Of a stretch of DNA of 64,000 bases, positions 8,567 to 16,837 are shown one piece after another. The notes under the pieces were generated by a model. It was given only the letters and a program-made list of their open reading frames with translations, did no database searches and had not been told where the DNA came from. Position 1 is the stretch's first letter. The number at the start of each line of letters is the position of its first letter. The DNA comes from Pseudomonas orientalis (lineage in GTDB: Bacteria > Pseudomonadota > Gammaproteobacteria > Pseudomonadales > Pseudomonadaceae): contig NZ_JYLM01000010.1 of NCBI RefSeq assembly GCF_001439815.1, positions 186,001 to 250,000 of the forward strand. The letters run 5' to 3'. A program made the translations under genes and the position numbers.

Positions 8567-8642
8567 GTGCCCGCAAAATGTGTGCTGAAAGTGCTGGCCT
8601 CTTCGCGGGGCTAGCCCCAATGCCTGTCAGTTAAGGCTTTTT

Positions 8643-8757
8643 GTAGGAGCGAGGGGGGGGCGCCTAGCTCTTTGCTCGCGAAAAACTCACAGGCACCGCG
8701 TTCATTCAGGAAGCACGCGTTATCGTCGACGTTTTTCGCGAGCAAGCTCGCTCCTAC
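8643..8757. repeat. REP-type inverted pair (GTAGGAGCGAG...CTCGCTCCTAC)
   Basis: GTAGGAGCGAG faces GCGAGCAAGCTCGCTCCTAC. The left arm is disrupted by a run of eight G (GAGGGGGGGGCGCC). This is a different REP class from the GTGGGAGGGGGC type. Together with the terminator at 8536 it accounts for most of the 420-base gap 8377-8797. Confidence 0.7.
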
Positions 8758-8797
8758 AGAGGGCGGTCTACGCTTAACTGACTGGCATTAGGGCAAG

Positions 8798-11146
8798 TCA
8801 GGCCGAGCGCGCCATGATCAGCCCATTGTCACTCGCCGCTTCCAGACGAATCGCGACGAACTTCGACGTTGGCGTATGGCTACCGTCGCCCGTGCTTTCC
8901 AGCGGCACCAGAGGGTTCACTTCCGGATAGTAAGCCGCTGCCTGCCCGGCCGGAATATCAAATGCCAGCAAGGTAAAGCCTTTCACACGGCGCTCACGGC
9001 CATCTTCCCACAACGAGATGATGTCGGCCTTCTGCCCCGGCTTGAAGCCCAGGCGGATGATGTCGGCTTCGTTGACGAACAGCACGTCCCGCTGCCCTTT
9101 GACCCCGCGATACCGATCGTCCAGGCCATAGATGGTGGTGTTGTACTGATCGTGGGAACGCATCGACTGCATGATCAGGTCCGGCACCCGACCTGTGGCA
9201 TGGGTGCGCTCATGAATCAGGTCCTTGGGCAGCACGTTCGGCCGGAAGTTGGCGCGGCCCGACGGGGTGTTCCAGCGGCGTGCGCCGGCCGAATTGCCCA
9301 AATAGAAGCCGCCAGGGTGTTTGATCTTCTCGTTGAAGTCCTTGAAGCCCGGAATGGTATCGGCGATCAGGTCGCGGATGCGTCCGTAGTCGGCGACCAG
9401 CCAGTTCCAATCCACCGGTTTGCTGCCCAGGGTCGCGGCGGCGATACCGGCCAGGATCGCAGGCTCGGATTTCATCAGCTTCGACAGTGGCTGCAATTGG
9501 CCGTTGGAGCCGTGGACCATGCTGAACGAGTCTTCCACCGTCACCGCTTGCGGGCCGTCGGCCTGAATGTCGATGTCGGTACGGCCCAGGCACGGCAGGA
9601 TCAGGGCGTCTTTACCGTGCATCAGATGGCTGCGGTTGAGCTTGGTGCTGATCTGCACGGTCAGGTCGCAGTTGCGCAGCGCCTCGAAAGTGCGGGTACT
9701 GTCGGGCGTGGCCTGGGCGAAGTTGCCGCCCAGCCCGATAAACACCTTGGCGCGGCCTTCGAGCATTGCGTGGATGGCTTCGACCACGTTGTGCCCATTG
9801 GTACGCGGCACCTGGAACTGGAAGCGACGCTCCAGCGAGTCGAGGAACGCCACCGGTGGGCGCTCGTTGATGCCCATGGTGCGGTCGCCCTGCACGTTGC
9901 TGTGGCCGCGCACCGGGCACAGGCCCGCGCCCGGGCGGCCAATGTTGCCGCGCAGCAAAATCAGGTTGGCGATTTCCTGGATGGTCGGCACCGAGTGACG
10001 GTGCTGGGTGATGCCCATCGCCCAGCACATGATCACGTTCTTGCCTTTGGCATACATGCGTGCGGCTTGCTCGATCTCCACCAGCGTCAGGCCGGACTGC
10101 TCGACGATTTCCTCCCATGAGGTGTCGTCGATCTGGCCCAGGTAGTCCAGTACGTTCACGGTGTGTTCGTTGAGGAAGTCATGATCGAACACGGCTTCCT
10201 TGCCTTCGGCCAGGGCCTGGCGCTCCCATAGCAGCAGGAACTTGGCCATGCCGCGCAGGATGGCCATATCGCCGCCCAGCGCCGGGCGGAAATACGCCGT
10301 ATTGGTCGGCTTGTCGCCGTTGGTGAGCATTTCCAGCGGATGTTGCGGGTGCTGGAAGCGTTCCAGGCCGCGTTCCTTCAGGGGGTTGATACACACCACC
10401 TGGGCGCCGCGTTTCACCGCTTCGCGCAGTGGCTCAAGCATGCGCGGGTGGTTGGTGCCGGGGTTCTGGCCCCAGACGAAAATCGCGTCGGCATGTTCGA
10501 AGTCATCAAAGGTTACGGTGCCTTTGCCCACGCCCACACTCTGTGCCAGGGCGACGCCGCTGGCTTCGTGGCACATGTTCGAACAGTCGGGGAAGTTGTT
10601 GGTGCCGTAGGCGCGCACGAACAACTGATACAGGTAGGCGGCTTCGTTGCTGGCGCGGCCCGAGGTGTAGAACTCGGCCATGTCCGGGCTCGGCAGGGCA
10701 TTGAGATGCTTGCCGACCAGGTCAAATGCGGCTTCCCAACTGATGGGCTGGTAGCGATCGGTCTCGGCGTTGTAGCGCATCGGCTCGGTGAGACGGCCCT
10801 GGTACTCCAGCCAGTAATCGCTTTGCTCCAGCAGCGCGGTAACGCTGTGCTTGGCGAAGAATGCGGCGTCCACGCGGCGCTTGGTGGCCTCCCAGTTGAC
10901 CGCCTTGGCGCCGTTTTCGCAGAACTTGACCATGCCGCTTTCCGGCGAGTCGCCCCAGGCGCAGCCCGGGCAGTCGAAGCCGCCGTTCTGGTTGGTCTTG
11001 AGCATCATGCGCAGGTTTTTCAGCGCGTTGTCGCTGGTCAGCCAGGCTTGCGCCACGCTGATCAACGCCCCCCAGCCGCCGGCCGGGCCTTTATAGGGCT
11101 TGTAGCGTGGGGTCGGGGTCTGGTCGGCTTGGTGGTGAAGGCTCAT
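8798..11146 (-). CDS. FdhF/YdeP-family molybdopterin oxidoreductase (formate dehydrogenase alpha-like)
   Basis: A 782-residue bis-MGD molybdoenzyme of the YdeP branch. The N-terminus has FDCPGCAWGDSPESG with Cys residues placed as in this branch. The molybdopterin domain follows (YTSGRASNEAAYLYQLFVRAYG, then NNFPDCSNMCHEASG, FVWGQNPGTNHPRML, GLGGNFAQATPD). The C-terminal domain fits the molydopterin dinucleotide-binding barrel (SMRSHDQYNTTIYGLDDRY, VNEADIIRLGFKPG). There is no Tat signal, so it is cytoplasmic. It overlaps fdhD by four bases (ATGA), which supports dependence on sulfuration by FdhD. YdeP in E. coli is linked to acid resistance; the substrate here is not known. Confidence 0.88.
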   Translation of the reverse strand: MSLHHQADQTPTPRYKPYKGPAGGWGALISVAQAWLTSDNALKNLRMMLKTNQNGGFDCPGCAWGDSPESGMVKFCENGAKAVNWEATKRRVDAAFFAKHSVTALLEQSDYWLEYQGRLTEPMRYNAETDRYQPISWEAAFDLVGKHLNALPSPDMAEFYTSGRASNEAAYLYQLFVRAYGTNNFPDCSNMCHEASGVALAQSVGVGKGTVTFDDFEHADAIFVWGQNPGTNHPRMLEPLREAVKRGAQVVCINPLKERGLERFQHPQHPLEMLTNGDKPTNTAYFRPALGGDMAILRGMAKFLLLWERQALAEGKEAVFDHDFLNEHTVNVLDYLGQIDDTSWEEIVEQSGLTLVEIEQAARMYAKGKNVIMCWAMGITQHRHSVPTIQEIANLILLRGNIGRPGAGLCPVRGHSNVQGDRTMGINERPPVAFLDSLERRFQFQVPRTNGHNVVEAIHAMLEGRAKVFIGLGGNFAQATPDSTRTFEALRNCDLTVQISTKLNRSHLMHGKDALILPCLGRTDIDIQADGPQAVTVEDSFSMVHGSNGQLQPLSKLMKSEPAILAGIAAATLGSKPVDWNWLVADYGRIRDLIADTIPGFKDFNEKIKHPGGFYLGNSAGARRWNTPSGRANFRPNVLPKDLIHERTHATGRVPDLIMQSMRSHDQYNTTIYGLDDRYRGVKGQRDVLFVNEADIIRLGFKPGQKADIISLWEDGRERRVKGFTLLAFDIPAGQAAAYYPEVNPLVPLESTGDGSHTPTSKFVAIRLEAASDNGLIMARSA

Positions 11147-11982
11147 GGCTGGTACTCCATCGCAGGGCTGTAGACCCGCGGCGCGCTTTTCTGCGGCAGG
11201 TGGATGAGATTGAGGTTATGCCGGCGCGCCCATTGCAGGGCCAGGCCGGTGGGCGACGACAGGCTGACCAGGGTCTGGATGCCCGCGCGCAGGACTTTCT
11301 GGATCAATTCGAGACTGCAGCGGCTGGTGACAATCGCCACGCCGCCGTCGGTCGGAATCTCTTGGCGTATCAGGGCGCCAATCAATTTATCCAGGGCGTT
11401 ATGCCGGCCGATGTCTTCGCGGCCCATCAGTAATTCGCCCTGATTGTTCATAAAGATCGCCGCATGCACGGCGCCGCTGTGTTGGCCCAGGGGCTGGAAC
11501 GCACCGATGCGCTGGCGCAGGCCATCGAGCCATTCGGCCGGTGGCAAGGGCGCTCCGGGCAGCACCTGAAGATCAGGCAAGGCCTGCTCCACGGCCTCGA
11601 CGCCGCACAGGCCGCAGCCGCTGGAACCTGCCAATTGGCGGCGCTGCTGCTTGAGGTTCCAGAACGCACGGCTGGAGATCTGTACCTGAGCGTACTGGGT
11701 CGAGCCCGCACCACTGATCTTCAGGTCATAGATGTCGCTGACGTCGGTGACAATGCCGCTGCCAAGGCTGAAACCGACGATGAAGTCTTCAAGGTCGGTC
11801 GGCGTCACCAGCATGACGGCCTGGCTGATGTCGTTATACGCAATCGCCAACGCCACCTCTTCGGCCAGCGCAGTACTGCCGACGTCGGTGTGTTCCAGAT
11901 TGCTGTACTGATAGCTCTGGCTGGCGGCGGACGCGGGCGTTTCGAGGGCGGGCGCCGCGCAGGTGGGGCGCTTGGCGTTCAT
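11143..11982 (-). CDS. fdhD: Formate dehydrogenase accessory sulfurtransferase FdhD
   Basis: FdhD transfers sulfur from IscS-type desulfurases to the molybdenum cofactor of formate-dehydrogenase-like enzymes. The conserved pair in GCGLCG lies at Cys123/Cys126 (counted from the chosen ATG). Further family features are AIAYNDISQAVMLVTP, the stretch MGREDIGRHNALDKLIG, and SRCSLELIQKVLRAGI. An in-frame TTG at 12012 would add ten residues, but it has no ribosome site and the extra residues look non-conserved. The gene is first in a two-gene operon and its stop overlaps the start of the YdeP-like enzyme by four bases. Confidence 0.92.
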   Translation of the reverse strand: MNAKRPTCAAPALETPASAASQSYQYSNLEHTDVGSTALAEEVALAIAYNDISQAVMLVTPTDLEDFIVGFSLGSGIVTDVSDIYDLKISGAGSTQYAQVQISSRAFWNLKQQRRQLAGSSGCGLCGVEAVEQALPDLQVLPGAPLPPAEWLDGLRQRIGAFQPLGQHSGAVHAAIFMNNQGELLMGREDIGRHNALDKLIGALIRQEIPTDGGVAIVTSRCSLELIQKVLRAGIQTLVSLSSPTGLALQWARRHNLNLIHLPQKSAPRVYSPAMEYQP

Positions 11983-12179
11983 AGGGGGCAGTACCACCGG
12001 CGGATTGATCAATGTTCAGACTAGGCGCGACAAAGGGTCGCGTCTAATCGCCAGTATTGATGTATTGATAGATGGCGTCGATCAAGGTTCGTTTTTAGTC
12101 AGGAAGTGACCTGGAACCCAAATCCTCGGGACTGGTCTAGTCTTGGGCATCAGGCACTTAAACCCAAGGAGAGCGCACC

Positions 12180-12620
12180 ATGAGTATTTTCAGTTTTGTT
12201 AAGGAAGCAGGCGCGAAATTGATTGATCTGCTGACGCCGGGTAATGCAAACGCCAGTGAGCAGTTGAAGGACCACATCTCCAAGGTTGGCCTTGGAAATC
12301 CGAATGTGCAGGCGACCGTTGAGGGTGACAAGGTCACGCTGACGGGTGAAGTCGCAACTCAGGAAGAGAAAGAAAAAATCATCCTGGCGGCGGGCAATAT
12401 CGAAGGTGTCGGCAGTGTTGAAGACAACATCACCGTCTCCGGCCCGGTGGTTGCCGCTGCGCGTTTCGTGGTGGTGAAAAAAGGCGACACCCTCAGCGCG
12501 ATCTCCCTGGCGGTGTACGGCAACGCCAACCAGTACAACAAGATTTTCGAGGCTAACAAGCCGATGTTGTCGCACCCGGACAAGATCTACCCAGGCCAGT
12601 CCCTGCGTATCCCAGAGTAA
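12180..12620 (+). CDS. BON-LysM peptidoglycan-binding protein (Kbp/YgaU-like)
   Basis: A 146-residue protein with two domains. A BON domain covers residues about 25-90 (LKDHISKVGLGNPNVQATVEG, VTLTGEVATQEEKEKII, GVGSVEDNI). A LysM domain covers about 95-146 (FVVVKKGDTLSAISLAVYGN, NKIFEANKPML, KIYPGQSLRIP). This matches the E. coli Kbp (YgaU) architecture, a potassium-sensing cytoplasmic protein, in both order and length. There is no signal peptide. AAGGAGAG lies seven bases upstream of the ATG and decides the start. Confidence 0.92.
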   Translation: MSIFSFVKEAGAKLIDLLTPGNANASEQLKDHISKVGLGNPNVQATVEGDKVTLTGEVATQEEKEKIILAAGNIEGVGSVEDNITVSGPVVAAARFVVVKKGDTLSAISLAVYGNANQYNKIFEANKPMLSHPDKIYPGQSLRIPE

Positions 12621-12690
12621 TACGCAGGATAAAATGAGGAAGCTCGCTCCTACAGATTGGTATTAGGGCGTGTCCCCCTCCCACACTCGC

Positions 12691-13353
12691 TCAAAGCCCG
12701 GTAATAAGTTCTCGATAATTCCCGACAGCTGCGAACTCTGCGGTGTCTTTTGGCCCCTTTTTGCTGTCGGGCTCTTTGACTGCCAGCAGATGGCCCACGC
12801 CGAAATCTCTGGCACTGCGCAGAATCGGCAAGGTGTCGTCGATAAACAGGCTACGGGCCGGATCGAACTGGATATCGGCGTGCAGCGCTTCCCAGAACTG
12901 CCGGTTTTCCTTGGGAAAGCCGTAATCGTGGGAGCTGATCAGTTGTTCGAAATACGGCGCCAACTCGATGCGCTCCAATTTCAATGACAACGAATCGCGA
13001 TGCGCATTGGTGATCATGATCACGCGCTTGCCGGCCTGTTTGATCGCCGCCAGGAACGTATCGGCGTCCGGGCGCAGGGCGATCAGGTGGGCGGTTTCCA
13101 ACTTGAGTTCGCGCACCGGGATTGCAAGCTCGGCGCTCCAGAAATCCAGGCAATACCATTGCAACTGTCCGGCGTTACGCTCGAACAGCGGCTGCAGTTC
13201 CATGTGCGCCATGGCCAGGCTCACGCCGTGCAGCTCGGCGTAGCGTTGCGGCAGGTGCTCCATCCAGAAGTGGTTGTCGTAATGCAGGTCGAGCAGGGTG
13301 CCGTCCATGTCCAGCAGGACGGTGTCGATGGCGTGCCAGGGCAAAGAGGGCAT
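12691..13353 (-). CDS. yrfG: GMP/IMP nucleotidase YrfG, HAD superfamily
   Basis: A 220-residue HAD phosphatase that dephosphorylates purine mononucleotides. Motif I is LLDMDGTLLD near residue 14, motif II MITNAHRD, motif III Lys in FPKENRQFW, and motif IV SLFIDDTLPILRSAR. It is divergent from nudE with 87 bases between them. The yrfG-nudE-cysQ neighbourhood is the usual one in pseudomonads and enterics and backs the assignment. Confidence 0.92.
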   Translation of the reverse strand: MPSLPWHAIDTVLLDMDGTLLDLHYDNHFWMEHLPQRYAELHGVSLAMAHMELQPLFERNAGQLQWYCLDFWSAELAIPVRELKLETAHLIALRPDADTFLAAIKQAGKRVIMITNAHRDSLSLKLERIELAPYFEQLISSHDYGFPKENRQFWEALHADIQFDPARSLFIDDTLPILRSARDFGVGHLLAVKEPDSKKGPKDTAEFAAVGNYRELITGL

Positions 13354-13440
13354 GGGGCGTTCTCATGTAAGTAAAGATATCCGACACAGACAATCGGAAA
13401 AGCCACGGTATAGTAACCCGATCACGCCAAGGAGCCCTTT

Positions 13441-14007
13441 ATGCGCCAGAAACCCACCGTCCTCGCCCGCGAAATAGTCGCCAGTAGCCGTTTGTTCCGC
13501 GTGGAGGAAGTGCAATTGCGCTTTTCCAATGGCGTTGAGCGGACCTACGAACGTCTGGTGGGCCGGGGTGCCGGTTATGGCGCAGTGATGATTGTGGCGA
13601 TGATCGACGAAGATCATGCATTGCTGGTGGAAGAGTACTGCGGCGGTACCGATGAATATGAGTTGTCCTTGCCCAAGGGCTTGATCGAGCCCGGCGAGGA
13701 TGTGCTGGCGGCGGCGGACCGCGAACTCAAGGAAGAGGCCGGCTATGGCGCGCGTCAGTTGGAACATATCACCGAGCTGTCGCTGTCGCCCGGCTATATG
13801 AGCCAGAAAATCCAGGTGGTGCTGGCCACCGATCTGTACGAAGAGCGTTTGGAAGGCGATGAGCCTGAGCCGATGCGCGTGGAGCGGGTCAACCTGCGTG
13901 AGCTGTCGGCGCTGGCGCAGAATGAGCAGTTCAGCGAGGGCCGGGCGCTGGCCGCGCTGTACCTGGTGCGGGACCTGCTGACCCAGCGTGGGGTGTTCAG
14001 CGTATGA
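13441..14007 (+). CDS. nudE: ADP compounds hydrolase NudE
   Basis: A 188-residue Nudix hydrolase of ADP-ribose, AP3A and NADH. The Nudix box is complete at residues 80-101: G80, E86, R94-E95 and E98-E99 with G101 (GLIEPGEDVLAAADRELK then EEAG). The preceding VEEYCGGTDEYELSLPKG is typical of the NudE group. AAGGAG lies eight bases before the ATG. Its stop overlaps the start of cysQ (ATGA), so the two are translationally coupled. Confidence 0.95.
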   Translation: MRQKPTVLAREIVASSRLFRVEEVQLRFSNGVERTYERLVGRGAGYGAVMIVAMIDEDHALLVEEYCGGTDEYELSLPKGLIEPGEDVLAAADRELKEEAGYGARQLEHITELSLSPGYMSQKIQVVLATDLYEERLEGDEPEPMRVERVNLRELSALAQNEQFSEGRALAALYLVRDLLTQRGVFSV

Positions 14008-14840
14008 GCGAGCTGTTCCTGGGCCATCCGTTCATCGCGCCGGTCATTGAATTGGCGCGCCAGGCCGGTGAAGCCATCCTGCCGTACTGGCGTGCTGATG
14101 TGGCGGTGACCTCCAAAGCGGATGATTCACCGGTGACGGCTGCCGATCTGGCCGCCCATCATCTGATTCTCGCAGGGCTCACGGCGCTGGACCCGAGCAT
14201 TCCGGTGCTGTCCGAAGAAGACGCCGATATCGACCAGAGCGTACGTGCCGGCTGGCAGCGTTGGTGGCTGGTTGACCCGCTGGACGGCACCAAGGAGTTC
14301 ATCAGCGGCAGTGAAGAGTTCACGGTCAATATTGCCTTGATCGAGCAGGGCCGCGTGGTGTTCGGCGTGGTCTCGATGCCTACCAGCGGCCGTTGCTACT
14401 TCGGCGGCGCGGGCCTGGGAGCCTGGCGCTCGGATGTGAATGCCGCGCCCCGGCAGATCCAGGTGCGCCAGACTCCGGCCGCAGGTGAAGCCTTTACCGT
14501 GGTCGCCAGCCGCCGTCATACCAGCCCGGAGCAAGAGCGTCTGTTGGAGGGGCTGAGTCAGGGATTGGGCGAGCTGAAACTGGCGAATATCGGCAGCTCC
14601 TTGAAGTTCTGCCTGCTGGCCGAGGGCAGTGCCGATTGCTATCCGCGCCTGGCGCCGACGTCGCAGTGGGATACTGCGGCAGCACAAGGTGTGTTGGAAG
14701 GGGCGGGGGGCGAGGTGCTGGAATTGAGCGGCAAGCCGTTCAGCTACCCGGCGCGGGAATCGTTGTTGAACCCGTTCTTTCTGGCGTTGCCGGCCAAGGC
14801 TGAATGGCGGGAGCGCTTGTTGAGCCTGGCCAGATCTTAA
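14004..14840 (+). CDS. cysQ: 3'(2'),5'-bisphosphate nucleotidase CysQ
   Basis: Hydrolyses 3'-phosphoadenosine 5'-phosphate formed during sulfate assimilation. The metal-binding inositol-monophosphatase-fold motifs are present: LSEEDADI, WLVDPLDGTKEF, and SADCYPRLAPTSQWDTAAAQ near the C-terminus. Its 278 residues fit the family. Coupling to nudE through a four-base overlap puts two scavenging activities on one transcript. A REPIN follows 20 bases after the stop. Confidence 0.95.
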   Translation: MSELFLGHPFIAPVIELARQAGEAILPYWRADVAVTSKADDSPVTAADLAAHHLILAGLTALDPSIPVLSEEDADIDQSVRAGWQRWWLVDPLDGTKEFISGSEEFTVNIALIEQGRVVFGVVSMPTSGRCYFGGAGLGAWRSDVNAAPRQIQVRQTPAAGEAFTVVASRRHTSPEQERLLEGLSQGLGELKLANIGSSLKFCLLAEGSADCYPRLAPTSQWDTAAAQGVLEGAGGEVLELSGKPFSYPARESLLNPFFLALPAKAEWRERLLSLARS

Positions 14841-14860
14841 GCCCTGCGCAAATTAAAAAT

Positions 14861-14947
14861 GTGGGAGGGGGCTTGCTCCCGATGGCAGTGTGTCAGTCGA
14901 TATCCAAGTGACTGATCCACCGCAATCGGGGGCAAGCCCCCTCCCAC
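14861..14947. repeat. REPIN (GTGGGAGGGGGCTTGC type)
   Basis: Both arms are intact (GTGGGAGGGGGCTTGCTCCC and GGGGGCAAGCCCCCTCCCAC). It lies between convergent cysQ and the thioesterase gene. Confidence 0.88.
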
Positions 14948-14969
14948 ATTTTGATTTGTGTGATGGCGG

Positions 14970-15425
14970 CTAGCGGTGGAGGACGTATTGGCCGGTGAAG
15001 GTTACTGCGCGGTCTTCACTGCCCTTATTCACAATCCACGTCTGCAGCGCCAACCGCGCCCGGCCATGGCGTGTGTAGGTCGCCACAAAGCGCTTCCATA
15101 CCTTTTCCTCGGGCGCTGCGCAAATCACCGTCGCATCCTGGGTCACCGGCAACGGATAACTGATCTGCCCTTCCTGAATCACGATATGCCCGTCTTCAAT
15201 GCCGTCTTCGTGCAATTTCAGGTGCAGCCAACCCCAACCCGCCAGCACGGCGCCGCAGTAGAGGCTGCCGCCAAACATGGTGCTCTTGTGGTTGATATTG
15301 GCCTGCAGGGGTAGATGCAGTTGCAACTGGCCGTGTTGCCAGTCGAGCACCTTGAGCCCCATTTCTCGAGTGAGGGGGATGTCGTGGTGGAGGACGGATT
15401 CCAGGTAACGGCTGTCGCGGCTCAT
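14970..15425 (-). CDS. YiiD C-terminal-type thioesterase
   Basis: A 151-residue hotdog protein resembling the C-terminal domain of YiiD (TMFGGSLYCGAVLAGWGWLHLKL, VIQEGQISYPLPVTQDATVIC, FTGQYVLHR). The chosen ATG has AAGAGA seven bases upstream. A second ATG at 15455 adds ten residues and overlaps the dctD stop as ATGA, so either start is possible and the gene is probably coupled to dctBD. The substrate is unknown. It lacks the acetyltransferase half of enteric YiiD. Confidence 0.8.
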   Translation of the reverse strand: MSRDSRYLESVLHHDIPLTREMGLKVLDWQHGQLQLHLPLQANINHKSTMFGGSLYCGAVLAGWGWLHLKLHEDGIEDGHIVIQEGQISYPLPVTQDATVICAAPEEKVWKRFVATYTRHGRARLALQTWIVNKGSEDRAVTFTGQYVLHR

Positions 15426-15451
15426 GGCGGTCTCTTGGCGAGTGGGCAGGG

Positions 15452-16837
15452 TCATTCGTCATCTGCGCTGTGGCTGGCGCTGTCGGCGAAGTTCAGGCCG
15501 TGCTTGCGCAGTTTGTCGTGCAGGGTTTTGCGTGGCACGCCGAGGGCTTCGGCGAGGCTGCGCAGTGAACTGTGGGGGCGGGTCAGTTCGGCGGCGATCA
15601 GGCTTTTTTCGAAGTGTTCGACTTGCTCGCTCAAACCGCCTGGCGTGGACGTCAGTGTGCTGGCGGATGGATTGTCCGGCGTACTGTCCAGGGCCAGTTC
15701 CAGGCCCAGGGCGAAGCGTTCGGCGGCGTTTTGCAGCTCGCGCACGTTGCCCGGCCAGCTGTGGCGCAACAGCAGGGCGCGTTGCCCCGGTTGCAGTTCG
15801 TGCAGCGGCAGGCCGTGGCGGCTGCTGGCTTCGTCGGCAAAATGCTGGAACAGCATCAACGCGTCTTCACCCCGTTCGCGCAGCGGCGGAATGCGCAGCG
15901 GCGCGACGTTGAGACGGTAATACAAGTCGGCGCGGAAACGGCCCTGGTCGGCGGCCTGGCGCAGATCTTCCTTGGTGGCGGCGATGATGCGGATGTCCAG
16001 CGGGATCAGCTGGTTACCGCCCAGGCGCTCCACCACGCGCTCCTGCAACAGCCGTAGCAGCTTGACCTGCACGTCCAGGCTCATGCTTTCGATTTCATCG
16101 AGAAACAGCGTGCCGCCGTTGGCGAATTCGAACTTGCCGATCCGGCGCTTCTGCGCGCCGGTAAACGCGCCCGGTTCATGACCGAACAGTTCGCTTTCCA
16201 CGACTGACTCGGCCAGCGCGCCGGCGTTGATCGCCACGAACGGGCCGCTGCGCCGGTTCGAAAGATCATGCAAGGCGCGGGCGACGACCTCCTTGCCGGC
16301 GCCGGTTTCGCCGAGGATCAGCACATCGGCCTTGGTCGCCGCCAGCGCACCGATTTGCTCGCGCAGGCGCAGCATCTGCGGCGAATGCCCGACCAGGCGT
16401 GTGCTCAGTTGCTGGCGATCGCTGAGGGCCAGGCGCAGGCTGCGGTTGTCCAGCACCAGGCGGCGCAGGGCCAGGGCGCGGCGTACGCTGTCGAGCAAAG
16501 CGTCGCTGGCGAAGGGTTTTTCAAGAAAGTCGTAGGCGCCGGCGCGCATGGCCTGCACCGCCAGCGGCACGTCGCCGTGGCCGGTGATCAGCAGCACGGG
16601 CAGGTCCGGGTCCTGGCCGTGCAGTTCGGCGAGCAGCTCCAGGCCGTCCATGCCGGGCATGCGGATATCGCTGACCACCACGCCCGGCCAGTCCCGCGAC
16701 AGGCGCGCGGTGAGGCCGCTGGCTTCGCCCAGGGGCAGCACTTTCAGCCCGGCGAGGTCCAGGGTCTGGCATAGCGCCTGACGCAAGTGGGGATCGTCGT
16801 CGATCAGCACCACCTGAATCTGGTTATCGATACTCAT
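15452..16837 (-). CDS. dctD: C4-dicarboxylate response regulator DctD (sigma-54 activator)
   Basis: A 461-residue NtrC-family regulator. The receiver domain has the phospho-acceptor Asp57 in VVSDIRMPGMDG. The central AAA+ domain has GETGAGKE (Walker A), GAFTGA in EPGAFTGAQKR (the sigma-54 contact loop), and NGGTLFLDEIES. The Fis-type HTH is at the C-terminus (SLRSLAEALGVPRKTLHDKL). It would activate the succinate/fumarate/malate transporter dctA from a sigma-54 promoter, and dctA is not in this window. It overlaps dctB by four bases. Confidence 0.92.
   Translation of the reverse strand: MSIDNQIQVVLIDDDPHLRQALCQTLDLAGLKVLPLGEASGLTARLSRDWPGVVVSDIRMPGMDGLELLAELHGQDPDLPVLLITGHGDVPLAVQAMRAGAYDFLEKPFASDALLDSVRRALALRRLVLDNRSLRLALSDRQQLSTRLVGHSPQMLRLREQIGALAATKADVLILGETGAGKEVVARALHDLSNRRSGPFVAINAGALAESVVESELFGHEPGAFTGAQKRRIGKFEFANGGTLFLDEIESMSLDVQVKLLRLLQERVVERLGGNQLIPLDIRIIAATKEDLRQAADQGRFRADLYYRLNVAPLRIPPLRERGEDALMLFQHFADEASSRHGLPLHELQPGQRALLLRHSWPGNVRELQNAAERFALGLELALDSTPDNPSASTLTSTPGGLSEQVEHFEKSLIAAELTRPHSSLRSLAEALGVPRKTLHDKLRKHGLNFADSASHSADDE

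Noticed and set aside
8876-11173. Antisense frames of 414 and 277 codons opposite the molybdo-oxidoreductase
   Set aside because: Same cause; no domain or start signal, and the sense gene is complete.
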